From: Jejuia sp047345485
GTDB lineage: Bacteria; Bacteroidota; Bacteroidia; Flavobacteriales; Flavobacteriaceae
DNA length: 64,000 bases
Assembly: GCF_047345485.1 (NCBI RefSeq)
Contig: NZ_JBLFEN010000001.1
Coordinates: 248,001 to 312,000 of the forward strand
Reading direction: 5' to 3'
Position 1 is the first letter of the stretch. The number at the start of each line of letters is the position of its first letter. The position numbers were made by a program, and so were the translations under genes. The notes below the pieces were generated by a model, which worked only from the letters and a program-made list of their open reading frames with translations, had not been told where the DNA came from and searched no databases. This document shows, in pieces, positions 27,653 to 36,072 of the stretch.

Positions 27653-28165
27653 TTATCTTATATCAAAGGATTTAACTGTACTAGCATCCATTACTACATC
27701 AAAATTTGAAGTATCAAGACCATCAACATCATCTGCAGGAATAACTACTACTCTAAATGCTTGATTTTGCGTCCAAACGTTATCTAAGGTATTAAAATCT
27801 ACTGTACCATCTAAAAAGAACCTAACGTTCTGTTGGGTAAAATCGAAATTGTAAACTAAAACACCGTCGTTAAAATATTCAGTTTGTGTTAATAGTCTCC
27901 AAATAGGTTCGCCTTCATCGGTTTCCCATTCAATGTAAACTAAAGTTACATCAGAAGGAAAAACCTCAAATCCATAAGATTCTACAAACTCAAAATTGTT
28001 ATCCGCATTAAAATTAACTTCAATTTCAAATGCAGAAGCTACAATAAGGCCGCCATCTTCACCATTAATTCCATCAAAACCATCAAAACCAGGAGGGCCT
28101 TGGGGTCCTGTACAAGATGTAAATAATAGGGCTAATACTGCAATACAAGATATAATATGTTTCAT
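27653..28165 (-). CDS. Small lipoprotein with a short collagen-like segment
   Basis: The protein has 170 residues. The lipobox LFTSC places the lipidated cysteine at C18, directly followed by GPQGPPGFDGFDGINGEDGG, a short run of Gly-X-Y triplets. The rest (about 40-170) is a beta-rich domain of unknown family with many aspartates and aromatic residues. This build (lipidated cysteine, a few collagen-like triplets, small domain) recurs in flavobacteria without known role. It is monocistronic, divergent from dnaK, with its own terminator. Confidence 0.85.
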   Translation of the reverse strand: MKHIISCIAVLALLFTSCTGPQGPPGFDGFDGINGEDGGLIVASAFEIEVNFNADNNFEFVESYGFEVFPSDVTLVYIEWETDEGEPIWRLLTQTEYFNDGVLVYNFDFTQQNVRFFLDGTVDFNTLDNVWTQNQAFRVVVIPADDVDGLDTSNFDVVMDASTVKSFDIR

Positions 28166-28243
28166 AATTATTGGGTTTTGTAGTCATAGTGCAAAGGGTA
28201 TACCAAACTAGTTACTTTTTTAATAATGTTTAAAATTAAATTT

Positions 28244-28285
28244 ATGACATCATGTCATATTTTTTGTCATGGCATAATCATTGAC
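28244..28285 (+). promoter_or_regulatory. Palindrome and sigma-54-like site upstream of dnaK
   Basis: ATGACATCATGTCAT (28244-28258) is a perfect palindrome. It is followed by TTTTTTGTCATGG and the element TGGCATAATCATTGAC (28270-28285), whose GG-to-G spacing of 12 matches sigma-54 -24/-12 promoters. The -12 box is TTGA instead of TTGC, so this is a weak match. The dnaK start is 74 bp further on. Confidence 0.4.
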
Positions 28286-28358
28286 TTAAACTAATCGAAT
28301 AAAAAAAAACACAACATTTCCGTTAAAACGGAATATATAACACAATAAAAAATATATT

Positions 28359-30266
28359 ATGAGTAAAATTATTGGAATCGATTTAGGAACAACCAACTCT
28401 TGCGTTTCGGTAATGGAGGGTAACGATCCTGTTGTAATCCCAAATGCAGAGGGTAAGCGTACTACGCCATCAGTGATTGCATTTGTAGAAGGCGGCGAGA
28501 TTAAAGTTGGAGATCCTGCAAAAAGACAAGCGGTAACAAACCCAACAAAAACGGTTTATTCTATTAAGCGTTTTATGGGTAATAAATATTCTGAATCTAA
28601 AAAAGAAGCAGAACGTGTACCATATAAAGTAGTAAAGGGTGATAATGATACACCTAGAGTTGATATTGATGGGCGTTTATACACACCACAAGAATTGTCA
28701 GCAATGATTCTTCAAAAAATGAAGAAAACCGCTGAAGATTATTTAGGAACTGATGTAAGTAGAGCTGTAATTACAGTACCTGCTTATTTTAATGACAGTC
28801 AGCGTCAAGCTACTAAAGAAGCCGGTGAAATTGCTGGTTTAAAGGTAGAGCGTATTATTAATGAGCCTACTGCTGCGGCATTGGCTTATGGTATGGATAA
28901 AAAAGGGACAGACCAGAAGATTGTAGTTTTTGACTTTGGTGGTGGTACGCATGATGTATCTATCCTTGAGTTAGGTGATGGTGTATTTGAAGTATTATCT
29001 ACTGATGGTGATACGCATTTAGGAGGTGATGATGTTGATGAGAAAATTATCAACTGGTTAGCAGATGAGTTTAATGCTGAAGAGAATATGGATTTACGTA
29101 AAGATCCAATGTCTTTACAACGTTTAAAAGAAGCTGCTGAAAAAGCCAAAATAGAATTATCATCGTCTTCTCAAACCGAAATTAACTTACCTTATATTAC
29201 AGCTACGGCTAGCGGACCAAAACACTTGGTGCGTACTTTAACACGTAGTAAATTTGAGCAATTAATTGATGATTTAGTAAAACGTACGATTGAGCCATGT
29301 GAATCAGCACTTAAAGCTGCTGGTTTAAGTAAAAGCGATATTGATGAAGTGATTTTAGTAGGTGGTTCTACACGTATTCCTGCGGTACAAGCAGCGGTTG
29401 AGAAATTCTTTGGAAAAGCACCAAGTAAAGGTGTAAATCCTGATGAAGTTGTATCTCTAGGAGCTGGTATACAAGGTGGTGTATTAACTGGTGATGTTAA
29501 AGATGTATTACTTTTAGATGTAACACCATTATCTCTTGGTATCGAAACTATGGGTAATGTATTTACAAAGCTTATTGAAGCGAATACTACCATTCCAACC
29601 AAGAAATCGCAAGTATTCTCAACAGCGGCTGATAACCAACCATCGGTAGAGATTCACGTATTACAAGGTGAACGTGCTATGGCAGCGGATAACAAAACTA
29701 TCGGACGTTTTCATTTAAGTGATATTCCACCAGCAAGACGTGGTACACCGCAAATTGAAGTAACTTTTGATATTGATGCTAATGGTATTATTAAAGTATC
29801 TGCTGAAGATAAAGCTACTGGTAAGAAACAAGATATTAGAATTGAAGCATCTTCTGGATTAACTGAGGAAGAAATCGCGAAAATGAAAGCTGATGCTGAA
29901 GCAAATGCTGATGCAGATAAAGCTGCAGCTGAAAGTGCTCAGAAATTAAACGAAGCAGATTCTATGATTTTCCAAACGGAAAAACAACTAGAAGAGTTTG
30001 GGGATAAATTATCTGATGATAAAAAACAACCTATTGTTGACGCTTTAGAAGAGCTTAAGAAAGCTTATGAAACTAAAGATTTAGAGGTAATTACACCTGC
30101 TTTAGATAAAATAAACGAAGCTTGGAAAGTAGCTTCTGAAGAAATGTACAAAGCACAAGCCGAAGCACAAGGTGGCGCTCAACCAGGTCCAGATGCTGGA
30201 GCAGGTGAGCAAGCACAAAGCGAAGGTAATGATGTTGAAGATGTAGATTTTGAAGAGGTAAAGTAA
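28359..30266 (+). CDS. dnaK: Molecular chaperone DnaK (Hsp70)
   Basis: This is the cytosolic ATP-dependent chaperone that works with DnaJ and GrpE. The N-terminal ATPase starts IIGIDLGTTNSCVSVMEG and keeps the signatures VVFDFGGGTHDVSIL and VILVGGSTRIPAVQ. The substrate domain follows from about 390 (LLLDVTPLSLGIETMGNVFT) and the helical lid has a Q/A/G-rich tail ending DVEDVDFEEVK. Its length of 635 residues is normal. Unlike many bacteria, it is not next to grpE-dnaJ, which lie 15 kb downstream. Two hairpin terminators follow it. Confidence 0.99.
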   Translation: MSKIIGIDLGTTNSCVSVMEGNDPVVIPNAEGKRTTPSVIAFVEGGEIKVGDPAKRQAVTNPTKTVYSIKRFMGNKYSESKKEAERVPYKVVKGDNDTPRVDIDGRLYTPQELSAMILQKMKKTAEDYLGTDVSRAVITVPAYFNDSQRQATKEAGEIAGLKVERIINEPTAAALAYGMDKKGTDQKIVVFDFGGGTHDVSILELGDGVFEVLSTDGDTHLGGDDVDEKIINWLADEFNAEENMDLRKDPMSLQRLKEAAEKAKIELSSSSQTEINLPYITATASGPKHLVRTLTRSKFEQLIDDLVKRTIEPCESALKAAGLSKSDIDEVILVGGSTRIPAVQAAVEKFFGKAPSKGVNPDEVVSLGAGIQGGVLTGDVKDVLLLDVTPLSLGIETMGNVFTKLIEANTTIPTKKSQVFSTAADNQPSVEIHVLQGERAMAADNKTIGRFHLSDIPPARRGTPQIEVTFDIDANGIIKVSAEDKATGKKQDIRIEASSGLTEEEIAKMKADAEANADADKAAAESAQKLNEADSMIFQTEKQLEEFGDKLSDDKKQPIVDALEELKKAYETKDLEVITPALDKINEAWKVASEEMYKAQAEAQGGAQPGPDAGAGEQAQSEGNDVEDVDFEEVK

Positions 30267-30308
30267 ATAAAATAGTATTTTGAATTAACAAAATACGTGA
30301 TTGCATTT

Positions 30309-30333
30309 ATCCCGTTGAAAAACGGGATTTTTT
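30309..30333 (+). terminator. dnaK terminator
   Basis: ATCCCGTT (30309-30316), loop GAAA, AACGGGAT (30321-30328) and then a T tract. The stable GNRA-like tetraloop makes this a strong intrinsic terminator 43 bp past dnaK. Confidence 0.9.
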
Positions 30334-30442
30334 AAAGCAGAGAACCAATATTGAATTCAATCAAGATTATCTTTACAGCTTATTCCAAACAATATTGGAA
30401 CCTATTACATAAGTATGAAGTCTGTAGACTGAAGCTAGAAGT

Positions 30443-30474
30443 AAAAAACGCAATCATTTATGGTTGCGTTTTTT
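30443..30474. terminator. Second terminator downstream of dnaK
   Basis: AAAAAACGCAATC (30443-30455) pairs, with one G-T-type wobble, with GGTTGCGTTTTTT (30462-30474). It lies 130 bp after the first dnaK terminator. The sequence before it (AAGTATGAAGTCTGTAGACT and following) is a degenerate short repeat. Confidence 0.75.
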
Positions 30475-30546
30475 AATAAATAAGATAAAGGGTAGGTATT
30501 TCAATTGTGAAGCTGTTATATAAGTAACACGCTTAAACCAAAAACG

Positions 30547-31746
30547 ATGAACTTAAAACCTAGTATTATTTTTTATGCTTTTATATTTCTAGCAAGCTTT
30601 TGTATTTTAAATGCACAGGAAGACAAGACAATGTATGTTTTTGGGCATAGCCTAATTGTGCATGATCCTCCTGCAATAGCAACACCAAGCAATGAAACTA
30701 CTGTTCCGCATTGGTTACATTTTTTAGCTCAAGAAGCAGGTAATTCTATAGCGGTAAGTGGGCAATATGGGTTTTTAAGACAGCATGATAATCTACCTCC
30801 GATTTCTCAATGGGGTTTTGATAGTGTGTTACCAGCATGGGATTCTGATGCAAACTCATTTTCCAGTGCAAATTTTGATACAATTTTACTAACAGCTGGA
30901 AACTTTATTCAAGATCAAAGCTCGAGTGCGCCATATTATGATGATCCAAACACTACGCCATTATCTGCAACTTTAACTATAATCGATTGGTTAGAAACTA
31001 ATGAATCTACAGCAGTAACTTATATATATGAAAATTGGCCAGATATGGCAGGTTTTGTTGAAGGAGAACTTTTCCCAGCTTCTGAAAGCGAATTTCAAAA
31101 TTATAACGATTATGTAATTGATGATTTTCATGATTGGTGGATAGAATATCATGATTTTATTCAGACAGCACGTCCTTCAGAAAAAGTGAGAATGATTCCT
31201 GTAGGACCAATAATTGCTAAACTATTAACACAAACACCCTTAAACACTATTCCCTTTTTAGAATTATACGAAGATAATGCTCCACATGGTAGGCCAACGT
31301 TATACTTTTTAGCTGGTTTAATAACATATATGGCCATATACGAACAAAAAGCACCCGTAAGTTTTATGATTCCAAATACGGTTAGTGTAGTAGTGCAGAC
31401 TCATTTTCAAAGTACTATTGATTTTATTTGGGATGAATTAGTATTATTTAACAATTTTGATGGATCAAGTAGAGTGTTTACAAATGTTGTTTTAAGTTCT
31501 AATGTTGTTTTAGATCCAAATGAAGTTGAAGTTTATCCAAACCCAGCAAATACTATCCTTAATATTCAAAAGCATTCAGATTTAGAGCGTATAGAAATGT
31601 ACGATACCAAAGGAAGGTTAGTTTTGATTAAAAATGGGAATATACCAAAGACATTAGATATATCTTTTCTATCAAAAGGGGTGTATGTTTTAAAGTTGAA
31701 ACGTATTGATAAAGCTATTTTGACTAATAGATTTGTTAAAAACTAA
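30547..31746 (+). CDS. Secreted SGNH/GDSL-like hydrolase with T9SS sorting domain
   Basis: The protein has 399 residues. The signal peptide ends near CILNAQ (about 23). The mature part begins MYVFGHSLIVHD, where GHS would carry the nucleophilic serine of an SGNH/GDSL hydrolase, and EDNAPHGRPTLYFLAG supplies the D-x-x-H catalytic pair of block V. The TAGNFIQD segment could be block III. The last 70 residues (VEVYPNPANTILNIQ to NRFVKN) form a T9SS type A sorting domain, so it is secreted or surface bound. Such enzymes are often carbohydrate esterases or lipases, but the substrate is not visible. A MITE-like element starts just past its stop. Confidence 0.78.
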   Translation: MNLKPSIIFYAFIFLASFCILNAQEDKTMYVFGHSLIVHDPPAIATPSNETTVPHWLHFLAQEAGNSIAVSGQYGFLRQHDNLPPISQWGFDSVLPAWDSDANSFSSANFDTILLTAGNFIQDQSSSAPYYDDPNTTPLSATLTIIDWLETNESTAVTYIYENWPDMAGFVEGELFPASESEFQNYNDYVIDDFHDWWIEYHDFIQTARPSEKVRMIPVGPIIAKLLTQTPLNTIPFLELYEDNAPHGRPTLYFLAGLITYMAIYEQKAPVSFMIPNTVSVVVQTHFQSTIDFIWDELVLFNNFDGSSRVFTNVVLSSNVVLDPNEVEVYPNPANTILNIQKHSDLERIEMYDTKGRLVLIKNGNIPKTLDISFLSKGVYVLKLKRIDKAILTNRFVKN

Positions 31747-31747
31747 A

Positions 31748-31934
31748 TTAACCCGTTTTGCATTTTGAGTTGAAATAAACAATGTAATGTCAGTTCGAGT
31801 GATTTTTTTGATAAAAAAATCGTATCCAGAACCAATTCCTATTAAAATTCTTATTATCGATACAAATTTCACTCATCTCAATCGTGAAATTCATCCGAAT
31901 TGATAGTATTTTTTCAAAATACACAACAGGTTAA
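31748..31934 (+). mobile_element. MITE-like palindromic element, copy 1
   Basis: The ends are inverted repeats: TTAACCCGTTTTGCATTTTGA on the left and, on the other strand, TTAACCTGTTGTGTATTTTGA on the right (about 18 of 21 match). Inside are two facing units, GTCAGTTCGAGTGATTTTTT with AAATCGTATCCAGAACC, and a second one ending ATTCATCCGAATTGATAG. TTAA is present at both outer ends. There is no room for a transposase. The same element in the opposite orientation lies at 39357-39550. Confidence 0.8.
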
Positions 31935-32248
31935 ATTAATAAAGTAGCGTCTTACATACAAGTGTGAAATAATTTAGGATTTATATTTCTAGGAAACAAA
32001 ATGAAATTTTGTTTTTAAAATAAAGCCCTAAAGATTTTGTGATAACCCAGAATCTTAAATTACAAACAAAACATTATCTATTTACTTCAACACATGTTTA
32101 AAAGCTCCCAATTATTCTTTATTGCAACATATTCTATAAAGAATGCTTTATTTGTTATAAAGAATAATCAAATCTAATCCTATATTAGCATAAGCCAATC
32201 TTTACATTAAAATCAGATTGGAATTAATTCATTTAAAACTTAACTAGT
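31935..32248. other. Intergenic region with long inverted repeat before a T9SS gene
   Basis: ATTATTCTTTAT (32111-32122) and its exact complement ATAAAGAATAAT (32157-32168) enclose 34 bp, which include a third related site, ATTCTATAAAGAAT (32131-32144). They lie 80-140 bp upstream of the T9SS protein start at 32249 and may be regulator sites or a fold-back structure. No coding region is supported in the rest. Confidence 0.5.
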
Positions 32249-33064
32249 ATGAAAAAAATTACTTTTTTATTTTTATTTACCTTAATCAGTTGTTTTTCTT
32301 TTGGGCAAACACTGCTTATAGATTTTGAAAACCAATCTTTTGATCCAGATACTGGAGAAGTATCAAACGATTTTAGTTTTGGTAGAGTAACAACAGGAAA
32401 CAATAGATTCAATAATCCTCCTTATGAAGCTAACCCATCTGTAGATGCTACAAATGGTTCAGCAAGAGTAAGGGAAGTGAATGTTGCGGTTACTAACGAT
32501 GGATTTGGTTCTTATAGAATTATATTTAGAAATAATTTTGACCTCAATGCAGAATCGTTTTTCTCATTTCTTATGAGATCTGATCAAAATAATACTAATA
32601 TAAATATTCAAGCTGCTAATAGCGATCCGAATGCTGAACCTTTCCATGGTGGAGATGTAACATACACTGGGAATGGTGACTGGCAGTTGGTTGAGACCAC
32701 TTTAACAACATCTAACGGTGGAAGTGGTGTATACCCAACTTTACAATTTAATCCAGCTGAACCAACTAATGGTGCTTATTCATTTTTTATTGATGATTTA
32801 ACTATAAGTTCTGTTACTACATTATCTAGTAATGAATTTAATAAAACCAATGCATCAATATACCCAAACCCAGCACGTTTAGCAGTTAACATTAGAGCAA
32901 ATATAACTGATAAGAAAGCTCATATTTATAATGTAAGCGGTAAATTATTAGCAACAAAAAACATTACGGGGGATTTTAATTCTGTTGATGTATCTAGATT
33001 ATCTCCAGGAATGTATTTTCTAGTATTAGACAGTGGTTCTTCATTTAAATTTATTAAGGAATAA
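32249..33064 (+). CDS. Secreted protein with T9SS sorting domain
   Basis: The protein has 271 residues. A signal peptide at 1-19 ends FSFGQ. The middle part (about 20-190) is a beta-rich domain of the jelly-roll type: TLLIDFENQSFDPDTGEVSN, RIIFRNNFDLNAESFFSFLM, and NGAYSFFIDDLTISSV at its end, a layout found in carbohydrate-binding modules. No catalytic residues can be assigned. The C-terminal 75 residues (IYPNPARLAVNIRA to SSFKFIKE) are a T9SS type A sorting domain. It is monocistronic with a strong terminator, and has an unusual inverted repeat upstream. Confidence 0.85.
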   Translation: MKKITFLFLFTLISCFSFGQTLLIDFENQSFDPDTGEVSNDFSFGRVTTGNNRFNNPPYEANPSVDATNGSARVREVNVAVTNDGFGSYRIIFRNNFDLNAESFFSFLMRSDQNNTNINIQAANSDPNAEPFHGGDVTYTGNGDWQLVETTLTTSNGGSGVYPTLQFNPAEPTNGAYSFFIDDLTISSVTTLSSNEFNKTNASIYPNPARLAVNIRANITDKKAHIYNVSGKLLATKNITGDFNSVDVSRLSPGMYFLVLDSGSSFKFIKE

Positions 33065-33088
33065 ATATTCTTAATAATTGTCTCTCAC

Positions 33089-33125
33089 AAAAAGGTTAGT
33101 AATTTTACTAACCTTTTTTTTTTAA
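33089..33125 (+). terminator. Terminator after the T9SS protein gene
   Basis: AAAAAGGTTAGT (33089-33100) pairs with ACTAACCTTTTT (33107-33118) around AATTTT, with a T tract of about 9-11. Confidence 0.92.
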
Positions 33126-33200
33126 ATACCCTTAATTAAAATTAATACATCTAAGTTTGTAAATTAAATAAAAATTAAGATAATTTTTATTAAAATCTTG

Positions 33201-34436
33201 ATGGTATTGACTTCTTTAAAATCAACAAACACTTCCTACAAGCCAAAACGATTAGCTGTTAAACTAAACTCTAAAGGAGAAAAATTTGTTATAAATAAAC
33301 ATCCTTGGGTATTCTCTAATAATATCATAAAAATTAGTAATGATGCTAAAACAGGAGATTTAGCTGTTATTTTTAGTAAGAATAAAAATCGAGTTATTGG
33401 TTTGGGATTGTATGATGCTAATTCTCCAATCCGTATTAAAATGTTGCATTCGGGTTATGATAAGGTTGAAATTAATGCAGATTTTTTTAAAAATAAAATA
33501 CAAAAAGCGTTTAAAATACGAAAACCTTTATTAAAGACCAACACAAATAGTTACCGCATATTATTTGGTGAGAATGATGGTTTTCCTGGATTAATCGCAG
33601 ATGTTTATAATACCGTTTTGGTTGTTAAGCTTTATTCTGAAATATGGTTACCTTATTTAGAAACTATTATTACAAATTTACAACAAACTTCAAAAGCAGA
33701 AACTGTCGTTATTCGTTTAAGTAGAAGTTTAGAACATTCTAAAGCACATCAATTCAAAAATGGAGAAGTGGTATATGGTGTTTTAGAAAATGAAGTGGTT
33801 AGATTTGTCGAGCATGGTGTTAATTTTTCTGCAAATGTGGTTAAAGGACATAAAACAGGTTATTTTTTAGACCATCGAGCCAACAGAAAGCAAGTAGGCG
33901 AGTGGAGTAATGGAAAAACTGTGTTGGATGTGTTTTCATATGCTGGTGGATTTTCAGTTCATGCTTTGTCTAATGGCGCTAAAGAAGTAACAAGTTTAGA
34001 TATTAGCAAACAAGCTTTAGAAATAGCAGTAGAAAATGGAAAATTAAACGCCTTTTCTGGAAGGCATACAACAATAGCTGGAGACGCATTTGTTGAATTG
34101 AAGCAACTTATTAAACAAAGAATTACTTTTGACGTAGTAGTAATAGACCCACCAAGTTTTGCAAAACAAGCTTCTGAAATAGAATTAGCTAAAAAGAAAT
34201 ATGCGCAATTAGCTGAACTTGGTGAGAAATTAACCGCTAAAAACGGATTATTGGTTTTGGCTTCCTGCTCCTCTAGAGTGTTGGCTCAAACTTTTTTTGA
34301 TATCAATTCTCAAGTATTGTCGGCAACAGGTAGAGCTTATAGTATCAAACTAAAAACCCAACACGATATAGACCATCCTATTGGGTTTCCAGAAGGAGCT
34401 TATTTAAAAACGGGGTATTACTTTTTTAAAGTTTAG
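33201..34436 (+). CDS. Class I SAM-dependent rRNA methyltransferase (RlmI/YccW-like)
   Basis: This cytosolic methyltransferase of about 411 residues has an N-terminal PUA-like domain (about 10-90: AVKLNSKGEKFVINKHPWVF, RVIGLGLYDANSPIRIKML) and a C-terminal Rossmann domain. The SAM site is VLDVFSYAGGFSVHALSNGA, followed by a VVIDPPSFAK motif (DPPSF, catalytic motif IV) and VLASCSSRV. E. coli RlmI makes m5C1962 in 23S rRNA; orthology is plausible but RlmK-like or other targets cannot be excluded. The ATG at 33201 is preferred to the TTG just before it. Confidence 0.92.
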   Translation: MVLTSLKSTNTSYKPKRLAVKLNSKGEKFVINKHPWVFSNNIIKISNDAKTGDLAVIFSKNKNRVIGLGLYDANSPIRIKMLHSGYDKVEINADFFKNKIQKAFKIRKPLLKTNTNSYRILFGENDGFPGLIADVYNTVLVVKLYSEIWLPYLETIITNLQQTSKAETVVIRLSRSLEHSKAHQFKNGEVVYGVLENEVVRFVEHGVNFSANVVKGHKTGYFLDHRANRKQVGEWSNGKTVLDVFSYAGGFSVHALSNGAKEVTSLDISKQALEIAVENGKLNAFSGRHTTIAGDAFVELKQLIKQRITFDVVVIDPPSFAKQASEIELAKKKYAQLAELGEKLTAKNGLLVLASCSSRVLAQTFFDINSQVLSATGRAYSIKLKTQHDIDHPIGFPEGAYLKTGYYFFKV

Positions 34437-34442
34437 TAAATT

Positions 34443-34943
34443 CTAAATAAACGTACCCTTTGTGTCAGTATTTACCGTAATTACCGTATCCTTACTTTTA
34501 ATTTTAACGCGGTATTCTTGGTTTAATAAGTCATCATCGCAATGATATTTAACAACATAAACATCTTCTAGAATACTACAGTTAGGATATTTCTTCGAGA
34601 TAGCTTGCATTACAAGTTGAGGTAATTTAATATTATTATATTTTTCAAATGTCTTTACAATTTTTCCATCTTTATTGAAAGAAGCTATAATTGTACCTCC
34701 ATTTATTTCAAAAGTTACTTTGTAGATGTCATCTTCAGAATCATATAAATCGGACAATTCAGAATGATCGTAGTTAAGCAAGGTTTTTTCTAATTTTTTA
34801 ACGTAATTTCAAGTATTCTCAAAATCTATCATATTTAGATAGTTTGCGTTAATAGAAATTACTGTTACAGGAAGTTCTACATTTTGGGAATAACCAAATA
34901 AAGTAAAACTTAGGCCGAATAGAAAAAATAATAAAGCTCTCAT
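34443..34943 (-). pseudogene. Secreted PepSY-like-type protein gene interrupted by an in-frame TGA
   Basis: From ATG at 34943 the frame reads MRALLFFLFGLSFTLFGYSQ (a signal peptide), then NVELPVTVISINANYLNMID, FENT, and a TGA at 34811-34809. The same frame then continues without a break, NYVKKLEKTLLNYDHSELSD onwards, to a stop at 34443. The complete product would have about 166 residues, with features such as IIASFNKDGKIVKTFEKYNN and RVKIKSKDTVITVNTDTKGT typical of small periplasmic beta-lactamase-inhibitor-like/PepSY-like proteins of flavobacteria. The part after the stop has only a TTG (34781) as a possible restart. It is either a recent pseudogene or a sequencing error. Confidence 0.8.
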
Positions 34944-34978
34944 GATTGTAGTTTTATAGATAACATTTTTCAAAATTA

Positions 34979-35091
34979 ACTATGCATGCATAATAAAAAA
35001 ATGATAAATATCATGTTATCAGTGAATTATATGATACTTTATTTTTAAAATCTATAACCTATTGATAGTCAGTTACTATGCGTGCATAATA
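34979..35091. promoter_or_regulatory. Paired 17-bp operator-like direct repeat
   Basis: ACTATGCATGCATAATA (34979-34995) and ACTATGCGTGCATAATA (35075-35091) differ by one base and are 96 bp apart. The first contains the perfect palindrome TATGCATGCATA. The second lies just upstream of the -7 box TATATTTG (35097-35104) of the nitronate monooxygenase gene. This arrangement fits a repressor of the MarR or TetR kind bound at two sites in the divergent promoter region. Confidence 0.55.
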
Positions 35092-35096
35092 TTTTG

Positions 35097-35104
35097 TATA
35101 TTTG
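35097..35104 (+). promoter_or_regulatory. -7 box of the nitronate monooxygenase gene
   Basis: TATATTTG matches TAnnTTTG exactly and lies 15 bp before the ATG at 35120. The upstream operator-like repeat overlaps the place of the -33 box. Confidence 0.55.
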
Positions 35105-35119
35105 AAAAAACTTTTTTTG

Positions 35120-36067
35120 ATGGCTACAATATTGACAGATTTACTCAAAATTAAACACCCTATTATTCAAGCTCCTATGTTTTTAGTATCAAATGTAGCT
35201 ATGGTTACTGAAGCGATGAAAGGAGGAATAGCTGGTTGTATTCCAGCTTTAAACTACCGAACACTAGATGAATTACGAGAAGCATTAAAAGAATTAAAGC
35301 GAAACAAAGTAGAAGGCGGTTCTTTTGGTTTTAATTTGATTGTAAATAAATCGAATGTGAAATACAAAGGACAACTGGCGGTGATTTGTGAAGAAGGATG
35401 TGATTTTATAATTACATCTCTAGGAAGTCCTGAAGAAACCATCAAAGAAGCGCATAAGGTTGGAATAAAAGTGATTTGTGACGTAACAGATTTAAAATTT
35501 GCAAAAAAAGTAGAAGGCTTAAATGCCGATGCAATTATAGCGGTAAATAATGAAGCCGGTGGACATCGTGGTAATATATCACCAAAGGCATTAATTGAAC
35601 AGTTAAGCGCTAATTGTAATATTCCGATAATTTCTGCAGGAGGTGTTGGTACAAAAGCAGATATAGATAAAATGCTAAGTTACGGTGCTGCTGGTGTTTC
35701 TGTTGGTAGCCCTTTTATTGCCTCTACAGAAGCTAATGTTACCCAAGATTATAAACAAGCCTGTGTGGATTACGGAGCAAAAGATATTGTGATGACAGAG
35801 CGTATATCTGGAACACCGTGCACAGTAATAAATACACCTTATGTTCAAAAAATTGGAACAAAACAAACATGGTTAGAATCTATTTTAAATAAAAATCGAA
35901 CGCTCAAAAAATGGGTAAAAATGATTCGCTTTTCTATTGGTATGAATGCTACAAAAAATGCAGCCACAAAGGCAACTTATAAAACGGTTTGGGTGGCAGG
36001 TCCAAGTATAGAACACACAAAAGCCATTTTACCTACCAAACATATTATTGATAATTTATTAAATTAG
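35120..36067 (+). CDS. Nitronate monooxygenase / 2-nitropropane dioxygenase family (FMN)
   Basis: This is an FMN-dependent TIM-barrel enzyme that would oxidise alkyl nitronates such as propionate 3-nitronate to aldehydes and nitrite. The start HPIIQAPMFLVSNVAMVTEA, the catalytic histidine motif NNEAGGHRGNIS, the FMN phosphate loop IISAGGVGTKADIDKMLSYG and GVSVGSPFIAS match class I enzymes. The ATG at 35120 gives 315 residues; an upstream TTG in frame is less likely. The next gene starts 5 bp after its stop. The paired operator-like repeat upstream suggests regulated expression. Related FabK-type enoyl reductases share the fold but lack the histidine motif. Confidence 0.92.
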   Translation: MATILTDLLKIKHPIIQAPMFLVSNVAMVTEAMKGGIAGCIPALNYRTLDELREALKELKRNKVEGGSFGFNLIVNKSNVKYKGQLAVICEEGCDFIITSLGSPEETIKEAHKVGIKVICDVTDLKFAKKVEGLNADAIIAVNNEAGGHRGNISPKALIEQLSANCNIPIISAGGVGTKADIDKMLSYGAAGVSVGSPFIASTEANVTQDYKQACVDYGAKDIVMTERISGTPCTVINTPYVQKIGTKQTWLESILNKNRTLKKWVKMIRFSIGMNATKNAATKATYKTVWVAGPSIEHTKAILPTKHIIDNLLN

Positions 36068-36072
36068 AGGCT

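Noticed and set aside
28886..29602. Two minus-strand open frames in the dnaK region (28886-29149 and 29192-29602)
   Set aside because: Both are antisense to the highly conserved dnaK gene.
31690..31872. Minus-strand open frame of 60 codons
   Set aside because: It lies half in the T9SS protein gene (antisense) and half in the MITE-like element.
34443..34781. Treating the stretch after the TGA as a complete gene of 112 codons with a TTG start
   Set aside because: The same frame upstream encodes a signal peptide and the natural N-terminus, so the shorter frame is the back part of an interrupted gene.
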